The position numbers were made by a program, and so were the translations under genes. DNA of 64,000 bases, taken from Mesorhizobium sp. B1-1-8. Its GTDB lineage: Bacteria; Pseudomonadota; Alphaproteobacteria; Rhizobiales; Rhizobiaceae. The stretch covers positions 1,713,501-1,777,500 of the forward strand of contig NZ_CP083956.1 of NCBI RefSeq assembly GCF_006442795.2. Direction: 5' to 3'. Positions 42,725-51,676 of the stretch are shown here, one piece after another (within the stretch, counting starts at the first letter, position 1; each line of letters starts with the position of its first letter). The notes under the pieces are model-generated. The model searched no databases and was not told the origin of the DNA. It saw nothing but the letters and a program-made list of their open reading frames with translations.

Positions 42725-43549
42725 TTAGCGAAGGGCCTCCAGGTCGCGGATGCGTTTGGCGCCATCGGCTTCAAGCTGCCGCGTTACGGCGCCGATAATC
42801 GTTTCGGCGACGACGAAGAGGGCGGCCGAGGAATCCCACGCCGAGGGCACGGCGGTGCGCCCGGCAATCACATGGCGGGCGAAACGCGCGATCGGCGACA
42901 GCCACTGGTCGGTGAACAGCACGATCTGCACGCCGCGCTGATGCGCCTTCTCGGCAAAGCGGATGAGGCTTTCCTGATAGCGCCTGATGTCGAAGATCAC
43001 CAGCACGTCGCGCTTGCCCATGTCGATCAGCCGATCCCGCCAGATGCTTTCCTGGCCGGCGAGATGGTAGACATCCGGCTGGATGATGGCGAGGTGGGCG
43101 GCCATGTAGCGGGCCAGCGGATCGGTGAAGCGGCCGCCGATCAGGAAGGTCTTGCCGCGCCGCTCCGCAAGCCGCGCGGCGATGTCGGCCAATTGCTTGT
43201 CCGAGAGGTGCCGGAATGTCTCGCGCATGTTGTCGAGGGTCGCCTCCAGCATCGGGGAGACGGCGCTGCCGGCCGAGGACGGGTTGAGCGTGCGCGATGC
43301 CGGCGACTGCAATTGCGCGGCCAACTCATCCTGCAGCGCCGACTGGAATTCGGGGTAGTTCTGGAATCCCAGCCTGGCGACGAAGCGCAGGATTGTCGGC
43401 GAGGAGACGCCGGCGGCGGTCGAGAACTCGGCCACCGTCTTCAGCCCGGTCAGCGGATAGTTGGCGATCAGCGTCTGCGCGGCGCGGCGCTCGCCGGCCG
43501 GCATCGTCGCGATACGATCCGAAATCAGTTCGGCAATGCTGGAAATCAT
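42725..43549 (-). CDS. RpiR/MurR-family transcriptional regulator
   Basis: A 274-residue regulator. The N-terminal HTH_6 domain reads GLKTVAEFSTAAGVSSPTIL with RFVARLGFQNYPEFQ; the C-terminal SIS domain starts near TFLIGGRFTDPLARY and is the effector site. The start at 43549 has GGGGGAAAA before it. It is divergent from the amidohydrolase-permease-ligase cluster and is the likely regulator of that cluster. RpiR proteins usually sense sugar phosphates, but rhizobial ones also control amine and polyol catabolism. Confidence 0.9.
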   Translation of the reverse strand: MISSIAELISDRIATMPAGERRAAQTLIANYPLTGLKTVAEFSTAAGVSSPTILRFVARLGFQNYPEFQSALQDELAAQLQSPASRTLNPSSAGSAVSPMLEATLDNMRETFRHLSDKQLADIAARLAERRGKTFLIGGRFTDPLARYMAAHLAIIQPDVYHLAGQESIWRDRLIDMGKRDVLVIFDIRRYQESLIRFAEKAHQRGVQIVLFTDQWLSPIARFARHVIAGRTAVPSAWDSSAALFVVAETIIGAVTRQLEADGAKRIRDLEALR

Positions 43550-43600
43550 CGTTTTCCCCCACTCATTGGCCCGGCCGACGCTCATTTGCCGAATTCGCGT

Positions 43601-43629
43601 TTGACAAAGGCGGTTAAACTGTATGAAAT
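43601..43629 (+). promoter_or_regulatory. Promoter candidate for the amidohydrolase-permease operon
   Basis: A perfect -35 TTGACA (43601-43606), a 17-base spacer and TGAAAT (43624-43629, four of six positions). The sequence between and after is AT-rich with a small ATGA/TCAT palindrome that could be a regulator contact. Confidence 0.35.
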
Positions 43630-43694
43630 CATCCACAGGGACGCAATGAGACAAAATACGTAACATAAGATACAGCGCTTCCCAGGGGACAGGT

Positions 43695-44513
43695 ATGGAG
43701 ACAGCACGGCCCGCGAGCCTTGCGCCGTCCGAGACCGTAAGGGTGACCAACCCCGGCGGGTCCAGCCCTTTCGTCTTCACCTGCGATCATGCCTCGAACT
43801 TCTTGCCCGCCGAATTCGGAACGCTCGGCCTGCCTGTCGAGGACCTCTCCCGCCACATCGCCTGGGATCCGGGCGCGCTCCCGGTGGCCAGCCGTATGGC
43901 CGCGGCGCTCGACGCGACGCTGGTCGAGACCCGCATCTCGCGTCTCGTCATCGACTGCAACCGGCCGCTCGATGCACCGGACCTGGTGCCGCCGGTCAGC
44001 GAAACCACCGCCATTCCCGGCAATACCGGCCTGTCCGAGAAGCAGCGTGCGGCGCGGATCGACCTGTCCTGGCGTCCTTTCCATGACACGATCGCGCATA
44101 TCATCGACAGGCGGCTGGCCCGCAGGCAGGAGACGCGGCTAGTTTCGGTGCATTCCTTCACGCCGGTCTATAAGGGCAGGAGCAGGCCCTGGCATATCGG
44201 CATCATCCACGACGACGACCGCCGGCTGGCGGCGCCGCTGATAGCGGCGCTGCAGCGGCTGGCCGGCGTCATCGTCGGCGTCAACGAGCCCTATTCGCCG
44301 GCCGATCGCGTCTATTTCACGCTTGAACGGCATGCGCGCTCGCGCGGCCTTGCCTGCGCGATGATCGAAATCCGCAACGATGAAATCTCCGGCGAGGCCG
44401 GGCAGCGGAAATGGGCGGATCTGCTCACCGGCATCTTTTCGAATCTGGAGCCCGAGGAGGCCAGGGGCTCCCGACAAAGCGCAATGGAAAAGTCAGTTCA
44501 AACGGCCAGCTAA
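43695..44513 (+). CDS. N-formylglutamate amidohydrolase-family protein
   Basis: A 272-residue enzyme of the FGase fold (M14-like zinc carboxypeptidase relatives). Zinc-site candidates are FTCDHASNFLPAEFG, RLVIDCNRPLDAPD and VSVHSFTPVYKG; MIEIRNDEISGEAGQ is the C-terminal family signature. Known members hydrolyse N-formyl-L-glutamate in histidine breakdown, but no hut gene is present here. In this cluster, with a glutamine-synthetase-like ligase, it may hydrolyse a gamma-glutamyl or other glutamate amide. That role is an inference. Confidence 0.85.
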   Translation: METARPASLAPSETVRVTNPGGSSPFVFTCDHASNFLPAEFGTLGLPVEDLSRHIAWDPGALPVASRMAAALDATLVETRISRLVIDCNRPLDAPDLVPPVSETTAIPGNTGLSEKQRAARIDLSWRPFHDTIAHIIDRRLARRQETRLVSVHSFTPVYKGRSRPWHIGIIHDDDRRLAAPLIAALQRLAGVIVGVNEPYSPADRVYFTLERHARSRGLACAMIEIRNDEISGEAGQRKWADLLTGIFSNLEPEEARGSRQSAMEKSVQTAS

Positions 44514-44532
44514 GAACACAAGGGGACTTCAA

Positions 44533-46074
44533 ATGGCAGCACCTGATCACACAGACAAGTCGGAGGACGTAAAGATCCTTCACAGTATGGGCTACGCCCA
44601 GGAATTGGCTCGCCGCATGAGCGGCTTTTCCAACTTCGCCATTTCCTTCTCTATCATTTGCATCTTGGCTGGCGGCATCACGTCGTTCCCGCTGGCGATG
44701 GGCACCGGCAGCGGTTTCGAGGCGACCCTCGGTTGGGTCATCGGCGGTCTCTTCGCCCTTGTCGTCGCTACCTCGCTCGGGCAGATCGGCTCGGCCTACC
44801 CTACCGCTGGGGGCCTCTACCACTGGTCCTCTATTCTCGGCGGGCGCGGCTGGGGTTGGGCAACAGCCTGGATTAATCTGCTCGGTCTGATCTTCGTCGT
44901 TGCTTCGGTGAATGTCGGTGTCTATTTGCTGTTTTCAGGGCTTGTCGCAGGGCCGATCCTCGGCTTGGACACATCGACATGGGGCTTTTGGCAGCAGACG
45001 ACGGCAGTCGTCATAATTACCGTTACCCAAGGTCTGTTCAATCATCTGGGCATCAAGACGACGACGAGGTTGACCGACTTTTCGGGCTACCTCATCCTCG
45101 TTGTAGCGGTCGTGCTGACGCTGACCTTCCTGATCTGGGGGGCGCACAGCTTCGATCTTTCGCGGTTGACGACTTTCGTCAACACGACCGGTGAGCCTGG
45201 TGGTGGCTATGTTCCGACCGCCCGCACGGGGCTGGTGGCCTTCCTGATCGGCCTTCTCTACCCGCTTTATACGATCACCGGCTTTGACGCCTCGGCGCAC
45301 ACCGCCGAGGAGACACACAATGCTCGCACAGCGGTGCCCAGAGGCATGATCCATGCCGTTCTGTGGTCTCTCGTCTTTGGCTTCGTCATGGCGGTCTCCT
45401 TCGTCCTCGCGAGCCCCGATCTTGCGGCGACCGCCAAGGACGGCGGCAATGCCTGGTTCAACCTGTTCAACAATCTACCGGCGCCCACCTGGCTGAAGGA
45501 TCTCCTCGGCATCTGCATTGTGCTGTCGAATTACCTGTGCGCGCTGGCCGGGCTCACTTCGACCTCGCGTATGATCTTCGCGTTTTCGCGCGACGGAGGT
45601 CTGCCTGGGTCCTCTTTTTGGAAGCAGGTTTCGCCGACATGGCGCACGCCTGTCCCGGCCATCTGGCTCGGAGTGGTGCTCTCGGTCGCGGCGACACTGT
45701 ACTCGCCGGCCTTCGCCGCATTGGCGGCCGGCTGTGCCCTGTTCCTCTATGTGTCCTATGCAATGCCGGTAGCGGCCGGTCTGCTGGCAGAGGGCAAGAG
45801 CTGGACCGAATTCGGTCCGTTCCGTCTCGGCATGTGGTCCAAGCCGTTCGCCGTCATCACCATCCTCGGCGTTCTGATCCTGATGTATGCCGGCATCCAG
45901 CCGCCGTTCGACATCCTGATCAACTACGCCATCGGCTTGATAATCCTGCTCACGGTACTGTGGTTCGGCATCGAATCCCGGCGCTTCAAGGGTCCGCCGA
46001 TCGGCGCCGACATTGCTCGCCGCCAGGCGGAGATTGCGGCAGCCGAAGTGGCGGTCGGCGAAACCGGCCACTGA
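44533..46074 (+). CDS. APC-family amino acid/amine permease
   Basis: A 513-residue permease with about 12 helices. LARRMSGFSNFAISFSIICI, GGITSFPLAMGTG, SAYPTAGGLYHWSS and TGFDASAHTAEETHNA are hallmarks of the amino acid-choline transporter branch of the APC superfamily. The ATG at 44533 follows AGGGGAC; the open frame upstream runs through the previous gene and is not used. A strong terminator lies just behind it. The likely substrate is the amine or amino alcohol handled by the neighbouring enzymes. Confidence 0.9.
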   Translation: MAAPDHTDKSEDVKILHSMGYAQELARRMSGFSNFAISFSIICILAGGITSFPLAMGTGSGFEATLGWVIGGLFALVVATSLGQIGSAYPTAGGLYHWSSILGGRGWGWATAWINLLGLIFVVASVNVGVYLLFSGLVAGPILGLDTSTWGFWQQTTAVVIITVTQGLFNHLGIKTTTRLTDFSGYLILVVAVVLTLTFLIWGAHSFDLSRLTTFVNTTGEPGGGYVPTARTGLVAFLIGLLYPLYTITGFDASAHTAEETHNARTAVPRGMIHAVLWSLVFGFVMAVSFVLASPDLAATAKDGGNAWFNLFNNLPAPTWLKDLLGICIVLSNYLCALAGLTSTSRMIFAFSRDGGLPGSSFWKQVSPTWRTPVPAIWLGVVLSVAATLYSPAFAALAAGCALFLYVSYAMPVAAGLLAEGKSWTEFGPFRLGMWSKPFAVITILGVLILMYAGIQPPFDILINYAIGLIILLTVLWFGIESRRFKGPPIGADIARRQAEIAAAEVAVGETGH

Positions 46075-46089
46075 CAACTAGCCTTAAAC

Positions 46090-46125
46090 CCATGGCCGGT
46101 CTTAGCGCCGGCCATGGTTTTGTTT
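46090..46125 (+). terminator. Intrinsic terminator between the permease and the ligase gene
   Basis: A 10-bp perfect stem CCATGGCCGG / CCGGCCATGG, an 8-base loop and TTTTGTTT. It lies 16 bases after the permease stop and 38 bases before the next start, so the ligase gene either has its own promoter or depends on read-through. Confidence 0.88.
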
Positions 46126-46162
46126 CCCCTTCAAATCGACAAGCGCTGGGAGCGCCAAAGGA

Positions 46163-47533
46163 ATGGCCGGGAATTTCTCGTTCGATCAGTTGAAGAAGGC
46201 GGTCTCCGGCGGCGAGATCGACACGGTGCTGGCCTGCATCGTCGATATGCAGGGCCGGCTCGCGGGAAAGCGCTTCCTGGCCCAGTATTTCGTCGATTCC
46301 GCACATGACGAAACGCATGGCTGCAACTATCTGCTGGCTGCAGACATCGATATGGAGCCGGTGCCAGGCTACAAGGCGGCGAGCTGGTCGAAGGGCTATG
46401 GCGACTTCGTCATGAAGCCGGATCTTTCGACGCTCAGGCGCATTCCTTGGCTGGAAAAGACGGCGCTGGTCATCTGCGACGTGCTCGACCACCACGACCA
46501 TGAGGATTTGGCACATTCACCTCGCGCGATCCTGAAGAAGCAGGTCAAGCGGCTGAAGGAGCGCGGCTATATCGGCTATTTCGCCTCCGAGCTCGAATTC
46601 TATCTGTTCAGCGAAACCTACGATTCCGCCCGCAGGAAGCACTGGCAGGGCCTCGACACCGCCTCGCCCTATATCGGCGATTACCAGATCGGCATCACCA
46701 GCAAGGAAGAAGGCGTCATGCGCCGGCTTCGCAACGAGATGGAAGCGGCAGGCATCCCGATCGAGAATTCCAAGGGGGAGTGGGGGCCGGGCCAGGAAGA
46801 GATCAACGTGCGCTATGCCGAGGCGCTGGAGATGGCCGACCGCCACGTCATCCTGAAGAACGGCGCCAAGGAGATCGCCGATTCCGAAGGCAAGGCGATC
46901 TCCTTCATGGCCAAGTACAATTACGGGCTCGCCGGCAATTCCAGCCACATCCACAATTCGCTGTGGAGCGCTGACGGCGAGACGCCGCTGTTCTTCGACA
47001 AAAAGGCCGAGTGGACGCTGTCGAGCCTCGGCCAGCAATGGGCGGCCGGCCAGCTCAAATATGCCAACGAATTCACTTGGTTCCTGGCGCCCTACATCAA
47101 TTCCTACAAGCGCTTCCAGGCCGGCACCTTCGCGCCGACCAAGATCATGTGGAGCGAGGACAACCGCACCGCCGGCTTCCGGCTCTGCGGCGAAGGCACC
47201 AAGGGCATACGCATGGAGTGCCGCATCGGCGGTGCCGACCTCAACCCCTATCTCGCCTTCGCGGCGCTGATCGCGTCCGGCCTTGCCGGCATCGACGAGA
47301 AGCTGGAACTGCAGAAGCCATTCGTCGGTGATGCCTATCAGGCGTCACAACTGCCGGAAATCCCGAAAACGCTGCGCGACGCCACCGAGACGCTGGCAAA
47401 GTCCACGATGCTGAAGCAGGCCTTCGGCGAGGACGTGATCGAGCACTATGTGCATACCGCCCGCTGGGAGCAGTTCGAATACGACCGCCGCATCACGGAC
47501 TGGGAACTGCACCGGGGGTTTGAGCGGTACTGA
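46163..47533 (+). CDS. Glutamine synthetase-like gamma-glutamyl-amine ligase
   Basis: A 456-residue enzyme with the GS fold. Active-site elements: the metal Glu of ASELEFYLF, the Glu pair of WGPGQEEINVRY, the His of GNSSHIHNSLW, and GIRMECRIGGADLNPYLAF with the Arg/Glu of the glutamate site. The adenylylation Tyr loop of true GlnA is replaced (DAYQASQLPEIPKTLRDA), which is the pattern of PuuA/IpuC-type ligases that join glutamate to an amine with ATP. Genes on either side (permease, aldehyde and alcohol dehydrogenases, amidohydrolase) support a catabolic role. The amine is not proven. Confidence 0.88.
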   Translation: MAGNFSFDQLKKAVSGGEIDTVLACIVDMQGRLAGKRFLAQYFVDSAHDETHGCNYLLAADIDMEPVPGYKAASWSKGYGDFVMKPDLSTLRRIPWLEKTALVICDVLDHHDHEDLAHSPRAILKKQVKRLKERGYIGYFASELEFYLFSETYDSARRKHWQGLDTASPYIGDYQIGITSKEEGVMRRLRNEMEAAGIPIENSKGEWGPGQEEINVRYAEALEMADRHVILKNGAKEIADSEGKAISFMAKYNYGLAGNSSHIHNSLWSADGETPLFFDKKAEWTLSSLGQQWAAGQLKYANEFTWFLAPYINSYKRFQAGTFAPTKIMWSEDNRTAGFRLCGEGTKGIRMECRIGGADLNPYLAFAALIASGLAGIDEKLELQKPFVGDAYQASQLPEIPKTLRDATETLAKSTMLKQAFGEDVIEHYVHTARWEQFEYDRRITDWELHRGFERY

Positions 47534-47660
47534 TGGCGGCGAGGCCTGCGCTGCCCCTCGCCGCAAGCAACGGGAGAGGGCACTGCAACCTCTGGCGACA
47601 GACGCATGAGGCAACGCTACGCCGCGCGATTTCCATTGTTTAAAAGACAGCGAGGAAGAA

Positions 47661-49049
47661 ATGACCGAAATGGTCAAACTCAAATCCCCCATCGACGGCT
47701 CGATCTATGCGGAGCGGCCGGTCGCGACCGACCAGGCGATCAACGCGGCGGTCGAGCGCGCCAAGGCGGCGCAGGAGAAATGGGCCGAGACGCCGGTCGT
47801 CGAGCGCGGCAAGTACATGCTGGCGATGCTGGAGGCGCTGGTCGGCATGAGCGACGAGATCGTGCCGGAGATCGCTTGGCAGATGGGCCGGCCGGTGCGC
47901 TACGGCGGCGAGTTCGGCGGCGTCAGGGAGCGCACCAACTACATGGTCGAGATCGCCGAACAGGCGCTCAGGCCGGTCATGGCCTCCAACCCCAAGGACG
48001 GGTTCCGCCGTTATGTGAAGAAGGTGCCGCTCGGCGTGGTCCTGGTGATTGCGCCGTGGAATTATCCTTATCTCACCGCCGTCAACACCATCGTGCCGGC
48101 GCTGATGGCCGGCAGCGCCGTCATCCTCAAACATGCGGCGCAGACGCTGCTGGTCGGCGAGCGCTTTCAACAGGCTTTCGACAAGGCCGGTCTGCCCAAG
48201 GGCCTGTTCCAGAACCTGGTCATGAACCATGGCCAGACCGAAAAACTGCTCGGCTCGGGAAAAATCGACCACGTCAACTTCACCGGTTCGGTCGCCGGCG
48301 GGCGCGCCATCGAGAAGGCGGCGGCCGGCACCTTCATGACGCTCGGCCTCGAGCTCGGCGGCAAGGATCCAGCCTATGTGCTGCCCGACGCCAAGATGGA
48401 CCATGCAGTTGCCAATCTGGTCGACGGCGCCTTCTATAATTCCGGCCAGTGCTGCTGCGGCATCGAGCGGGTCTATGTGCATGAGAAGATCTATGACGAG
48501 TTCGTCGAAGGTTTTGTCGCCGAGACCAGGAACTATGTCGTCGGCAATCCGCTGGACCAGGCGACCACGATGGGGCCTATGGCGCAGGCGCGCTTCGCCG
48601 ACCTGATCCGCGAGCAGAAGGCCGAGGCGCTGCGCAAGGGCGCCAAGGCGCATATCAATATGAAGGTGGCTAACGACACTCCCGGCTCGCCTTACCTGGC
48701 GCCGGAAGTGCTGACCGACGTCGACCATCAGATGAGCTTCATGCGCGAGGAAAGTTTCGGCCCGATCGTCGGCATCATGAAGGTGCGCAACGACGAGGAG
48801 GCGATCGCCCTGATGAATGACAGCCCCTACGGCCTGACGGCCTCGATCTGGACCAGCGACACCGAACATGCGGTGGCGATCGGCGACCGTGTCGAGACCG
48901 GCACCCTCTTCATGAACCGCTGCGACTATCTCGATCCGGCACTGGTCTGGACCGGCGTCAAGGATACCGGCAAGGGCGCAGCGCTTTCGGCCATCGGCTA
49001 CGACAACCTGACCCGGCCGAAATCATACCACCTGCGCGAAGCCATCTGA
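47661..49049 (+). CDS. NAD(P)-dependent aldehyde dehydrogenase
   Basis: A 462-residue enzyme of the ALDH superfamily. Seen are VLVIAPWNYPYLTAVNTI, the NAD loop NFTGSVAGGRAIE, ELGGKDPAYV with the general-base Glu, FYNSGQCCCGIERV with the catalytic Cys, and ESFGPIVGIM. The triple Cys at the active site is unusual but seen in this subgroup. It follows the ligase by 127 bases and precedes the iron alcohol dehydrogenase by 17 bases, so alcohol-to-aldehyde-to-acid steps are encoded together. Confidence 0.93.
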   Translation: MTEMVKLKSPIDGSIYAERPVATDQAINAAVERAKAAQEKWAETPVVERGKYMLAMLEALVGMSDEIVPEIAWQMGRPVRYGGEFGGVRERTNYMVEIAEQALRPVMASNPKDGFRRYVKKVPLGVVLVIAPWNYPYLTAVNTIVPALMAGSAVILKHAAQTLLVGERFQQAFDKAGLPKGLFQNLVMNHGQTEKLLGSGKIDHVNFTGSVAGGRAIEKAAAGTFMTLGLELGGKDPAYVLPDAKMDHAVANLVDGAFYNSGQCCCGIERVYVHEKIYDEFVEGFVAETRNYVVGNPLDQATTMGPMAQARFADLIREQKAEALRKGAKAHINMKVANDTPGSPYLAPEVLTDVDHQMSFMREESFGPIVGIMKVRNDEEAIALMNDSPYGLTASIWTSDTEHAVAIGDRVETGTLFMNRCDYLDPALVWTGVKDTGKGAALSAIGYDNLTRPKSYHLREAI

Positions 49050-49066
49050 TTTTTCGAAAGGCAAAC

Positions 49067-50239
49067 ATGTCCAAGCTGATTTCCAAATGGAACTATCCCA
49101 CCACCGTCCGCTTCGGCGCCGGCCGTATCAAGGAACTGCCGGATGCGCTGGCGGCTGCCGGTATCAAGCGGCCGCTGTTCGTCACCGATCCGGGCCTGGC
49201 GAAATTGCCGGTCGTCGCCACTGCGCTGAAGATCCTCGACGACGCCAAGGTGCCTTATGCCGTGTTTTCCGAGGTCAAGCCCAACCCGGTCGAGTCGAAC
49301 CTGACCGCCGGCATCGCCGTGTTCAAGCAAGGCAAGCATGACGGCGTCATCGCCTTCGGCGGCGGCTCGGCGCTCGACCTCGGCAAGCTGATCGCCTTCC
49401 AGGCCGGGCAGACGCGCCCAGTGTGGGATTTCGAGGATATCGGCGACTGGTGGACCAGGGCCAATTCCGACGCGATCGCGCCGATCATCGCGGTACCGAC
49501 GACGGCCGGCACCGGCTCGGAGGTGGGTCGCGCCGGGGTCCTCACCAACGAGGCGACGCACACCAAGAAGATCATCTTCCATCCGAAGCTTTTGCCGGCA
49601 ATCGTTATCGCCGATCCGGAACTGTCGGTCGGCATGCCAAGCTTCATCACCACCGGCACCGGCATGGACGCACTCGCCCACTGCCTCGAAGCCTATTGCG
49701 CGCCGGGCTATCACCCGATGGCCGACGGCATCGCCGTGGAAGGCATTCGGCTGGTGTTCGAGAACCTGCCGAAGGCCTTCGCCGACGGCAAGGATCTCGT
49801 CGCCCGCGCCCATATGATGAGCGCCGCCGCGATGGGTGCCGCGGCCTTCCAGAAGGGGCTGGGTGCCATCCATTCGCTGTCGCATCCGATCGGCGCGCTC
49901 TACGACACCCATCATGGCATGACCAATGCGGTGTTCATGCCCTATGTGCTCGCCTTCAACCGCGAGGCGATCGAGGACCGTATCGCCCGGCTCGCCGCCT
50001 ATTGCGGCATCAAGGGCGGCTTCGACGGCTTCGCCAGGGCGATCATCAAGCTGCGCAAGGAGCTCAAGGTGCCGCATGCGCTGCCCGGCCTGATCAAGGG
50101 CCTCGACATGGACAAGAAGCGAAAAGGCCTGATCGCCGACATGGCGGTGGTCGATCCGACCGCCGGCAGCAACCCGGTCAAGCTGACCAAGAAGGCGGCG
50201 ATCACGCTGCTCGAGAACGCCATCGCCGGGTCTGTATGA
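49067..50239 (+). CDS. Iron-containing alcohol dehydrogenase
   Basis: A 390-residue group III alcohol dehydrogenase. VIAFGGGSALDLGKLIAF binds the nucleotide, PTTAGTGSEVGRAGVL is the first signature, and the metal ligands lie in TGMDALAHCLEAYCAP (His) and HPIGALYDTHHGMTNAV (two His). It is 17 bases behind the aldehyde dehydrogenase gene and likely oxidises the alcohol that this enzyme then takes further. The substrate is inferred from context only. Confidence 0.93.
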   Translation: MSKLISKWNYPTTVRFGAGRIKELPDALAAAGIKRPLFVTDPGLAKLPVVATALKILDDAKVPYAVFSEVKPNPVESNLTAGIAVFKQGKHDGVIAFGGGSALDLGKLIAFQAGQTRPVWDFEDIGDWWTRANSDAIAPIIAVPTTAGTGSEVGRAGVLTNEATHTKKIIFHPKLLPAIVIADPELSVGMPSFITTGTGMDALAHCLEAYCAPGYHPMADGIAVEGIRLVFENLPKAFADGKDLVARAHMMSAAAMGAAAFQKGLGAIHSLSHPIGALYDTHHGMTNAVFMPYVLAFNREAIEDRIARLAAYCGIKGGFDGFARAIIKLRKELKVPHALPGLIKGLDMDKKRKGLIADMAVVDPTAGSNPVKLTKKAAITLLENAIAGSV

Positions 50240-50484
50240 CAGCCGGTTTTCGATGCCGAGGAGTTGAATAAGGGAACATTCGAGGAAAGGGAGAAGGGGG
50301 CAAAAATCAAGGCAGCTAACTATTAGCCGGAAAATTAAGTGGGAGCTAATTGCTACAGTCCGTTAAAAAGAGTTAACTTTTCACCCTGCGGGGCTCGGTT
50401 TCAAAAAGCTTTCATCTGGCTGTCACACGAAAACGATACCGGCATCGAAGGCGTCCAACGGCGCCAGTTCAACGGAGAGAACAA
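50240..50484. other. AT-richer leader region of the ABC importer operon
   Basis: No gene is visible. The region holds repeated AGCTAA motifs (near 50315 and 50345) and a GTTAA/GTTAAC-rich segment near 50362-50380, all more AT-rich than the flanks. It probably contains the promoter and operator of the importer genes that start at 50485, but I cannot define them. Confidence 0.4.
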
Positions 50485-51588
50485 ATGTTCAAGTTCACGG
50501 GGAAAGTGCTTTCCCTTTCGGCCGCGGCGCTTTTCGCGTCGACGGTGATTTCGTCCGCAGCTTCGATGGACGATCTCGTCAAGGCCGCTAAGGCGGAAGG
50601 CCAGCTCACTGTCATCGCGTTGCCGCATGACTGGTGCGGCTACGGGGCAGTGATCGACGCTTTCAAGGCTAAGTATCCGGAAATCAAGATCAACGAACTC
50701 AACCCGGACGCCGGCTCGGGCGACGAGGTCGAGGCGATCAAGGCCAACAAGGGCAATACCGGTCCTCAGGCTCCCGACGTTATCGACGTCGGCCTGTCCT
50801 TCGGCCCGACGGCCAAGGACGCCGGCCTGATCCAGCCGTACAAAGTGTCCACCTGGGACTCGATCCCGGACTCCGCCAAGGATGCCGATGGGTTCTGGTA
50901 TGGCGATTACTACGGCGTTCTGGCGCTCGAGGTGAACAAGGACATCGTTAAGGATTCGCCGAAGGATTGGGCCGATCTTCTGAAGGCTGACTATGCCAAC
51001 ACGGTGGCGCTTGCCGGCGACCCGCGCACGGCAAACCAGGCCATCCAGGGAGTCTACGCGGCTGGCCTTTCGGCCGCTAAGGGCGACGCTTCCAAGGCTG
51101 CCGAGGAAGGTTTGAAGTTCTTTGCGGAACTCAACAAGAAGGGCAATTTCGTTCCGGTCGTCGGCAAGATTGCTTCGCTGACCCAGGGCGCAACGCCGAT
51201 CATCATCCGCTGGGACTACAATGCTCTGGCCGATCGCGACAATGGCAAGGGCACCAACATCGACGTCGTGGTGCCTGAAACAGGTGTCGTTGCAGGCGTC
51301 TACGTTCAGGCGATCAGCGCCTTCGCTCCGCATCCGAATGCCGCCAAGCTGTGGATGGAATACCTCTATTCCGACGAAGGCCAGATCGGCTGGCTGAAGG
51401 GCTATTGCCACCCGATCCGCTTCAACGATCTGGCCAAGAACGGCAAGGTCCCGGCGGAATTGCTGGCCAAGCTGCCGCCAGCTGAAGCTTATGCGAAGGC
51501 CGTGTTCCCGACGCTCGACGAACAGAATGCCTCGAAAGCTGCAATCACCAAGGATTGGGACGCTGTCGTGGGTGCTGCCGTCAAGTAA
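50485..51588 (+). CDS. ABC importer substrate-binding protein (family 1/6 type)
   Basis: A 367-residue periplasmic protein: signal peptide (MFKFTGKVLSLSAAALFAST, cleavage near ISSAAS), then a type II binding fold with LVKAAKAEGQLTVIALP, DVIDVGLSFGPTAKDAG, WYGDYYGVLALEVNKD and KLWMEYLYSDEGQIGWLKG. It resembles the AfuA/PotD-like proteins that bind cations, polyamines or small organic compounds. It leads a four-gene importer and follows the gamma-glutamyl cluster, so the ligand may be the same amine class. Confidence 0.9.
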   Translation: MFKFTGKVLSLSAAALFASTVISSAASMDDLVKAAKAEGQLTVIALPHDWCGYGAVIDAFKAKYPEIKINELNPDAGSGDEVEAIKANKGNTGPQAPDVIDVGLSFGPTAKDAGLIQPYKVSTWDSIPDSAKDADGFWYGDYYGVLALEVNKDIVKDSPKDWADLLKADYANTVALAGDPRTANQAIQGVYAAGLSAAKGDASKAAEEGLKFFAELNKKGNFVPVVGKIASLTQGATPIIIRWDYNALADRDNGKGTNIDVVVPETGVVAGVYVQAISAFAPHPNAAKLWMEYLYSDEGQIGWLKGYCHPIRFNDLAKNGKVPAELLAKLPPAEAYAKAVFPTLDEQNASKAAITKDWDAVVGAAVK

Positions 51589-51676
51589 TTGACTGTGGCG
51601 ATAGAAAGAGATGCGTTGGGCTCGGCCTTTGGTTGAGTCCAACGCCAAGCCTTTCCTCTGTTCCGGTATTGGTGAG

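Noticed and set aside
43695..44513. Histidine-degradation hutG
   Set aside because: The fold fits, but no other hut gene is present and the neighbours point to gamma-glutamyl amine metabolism.
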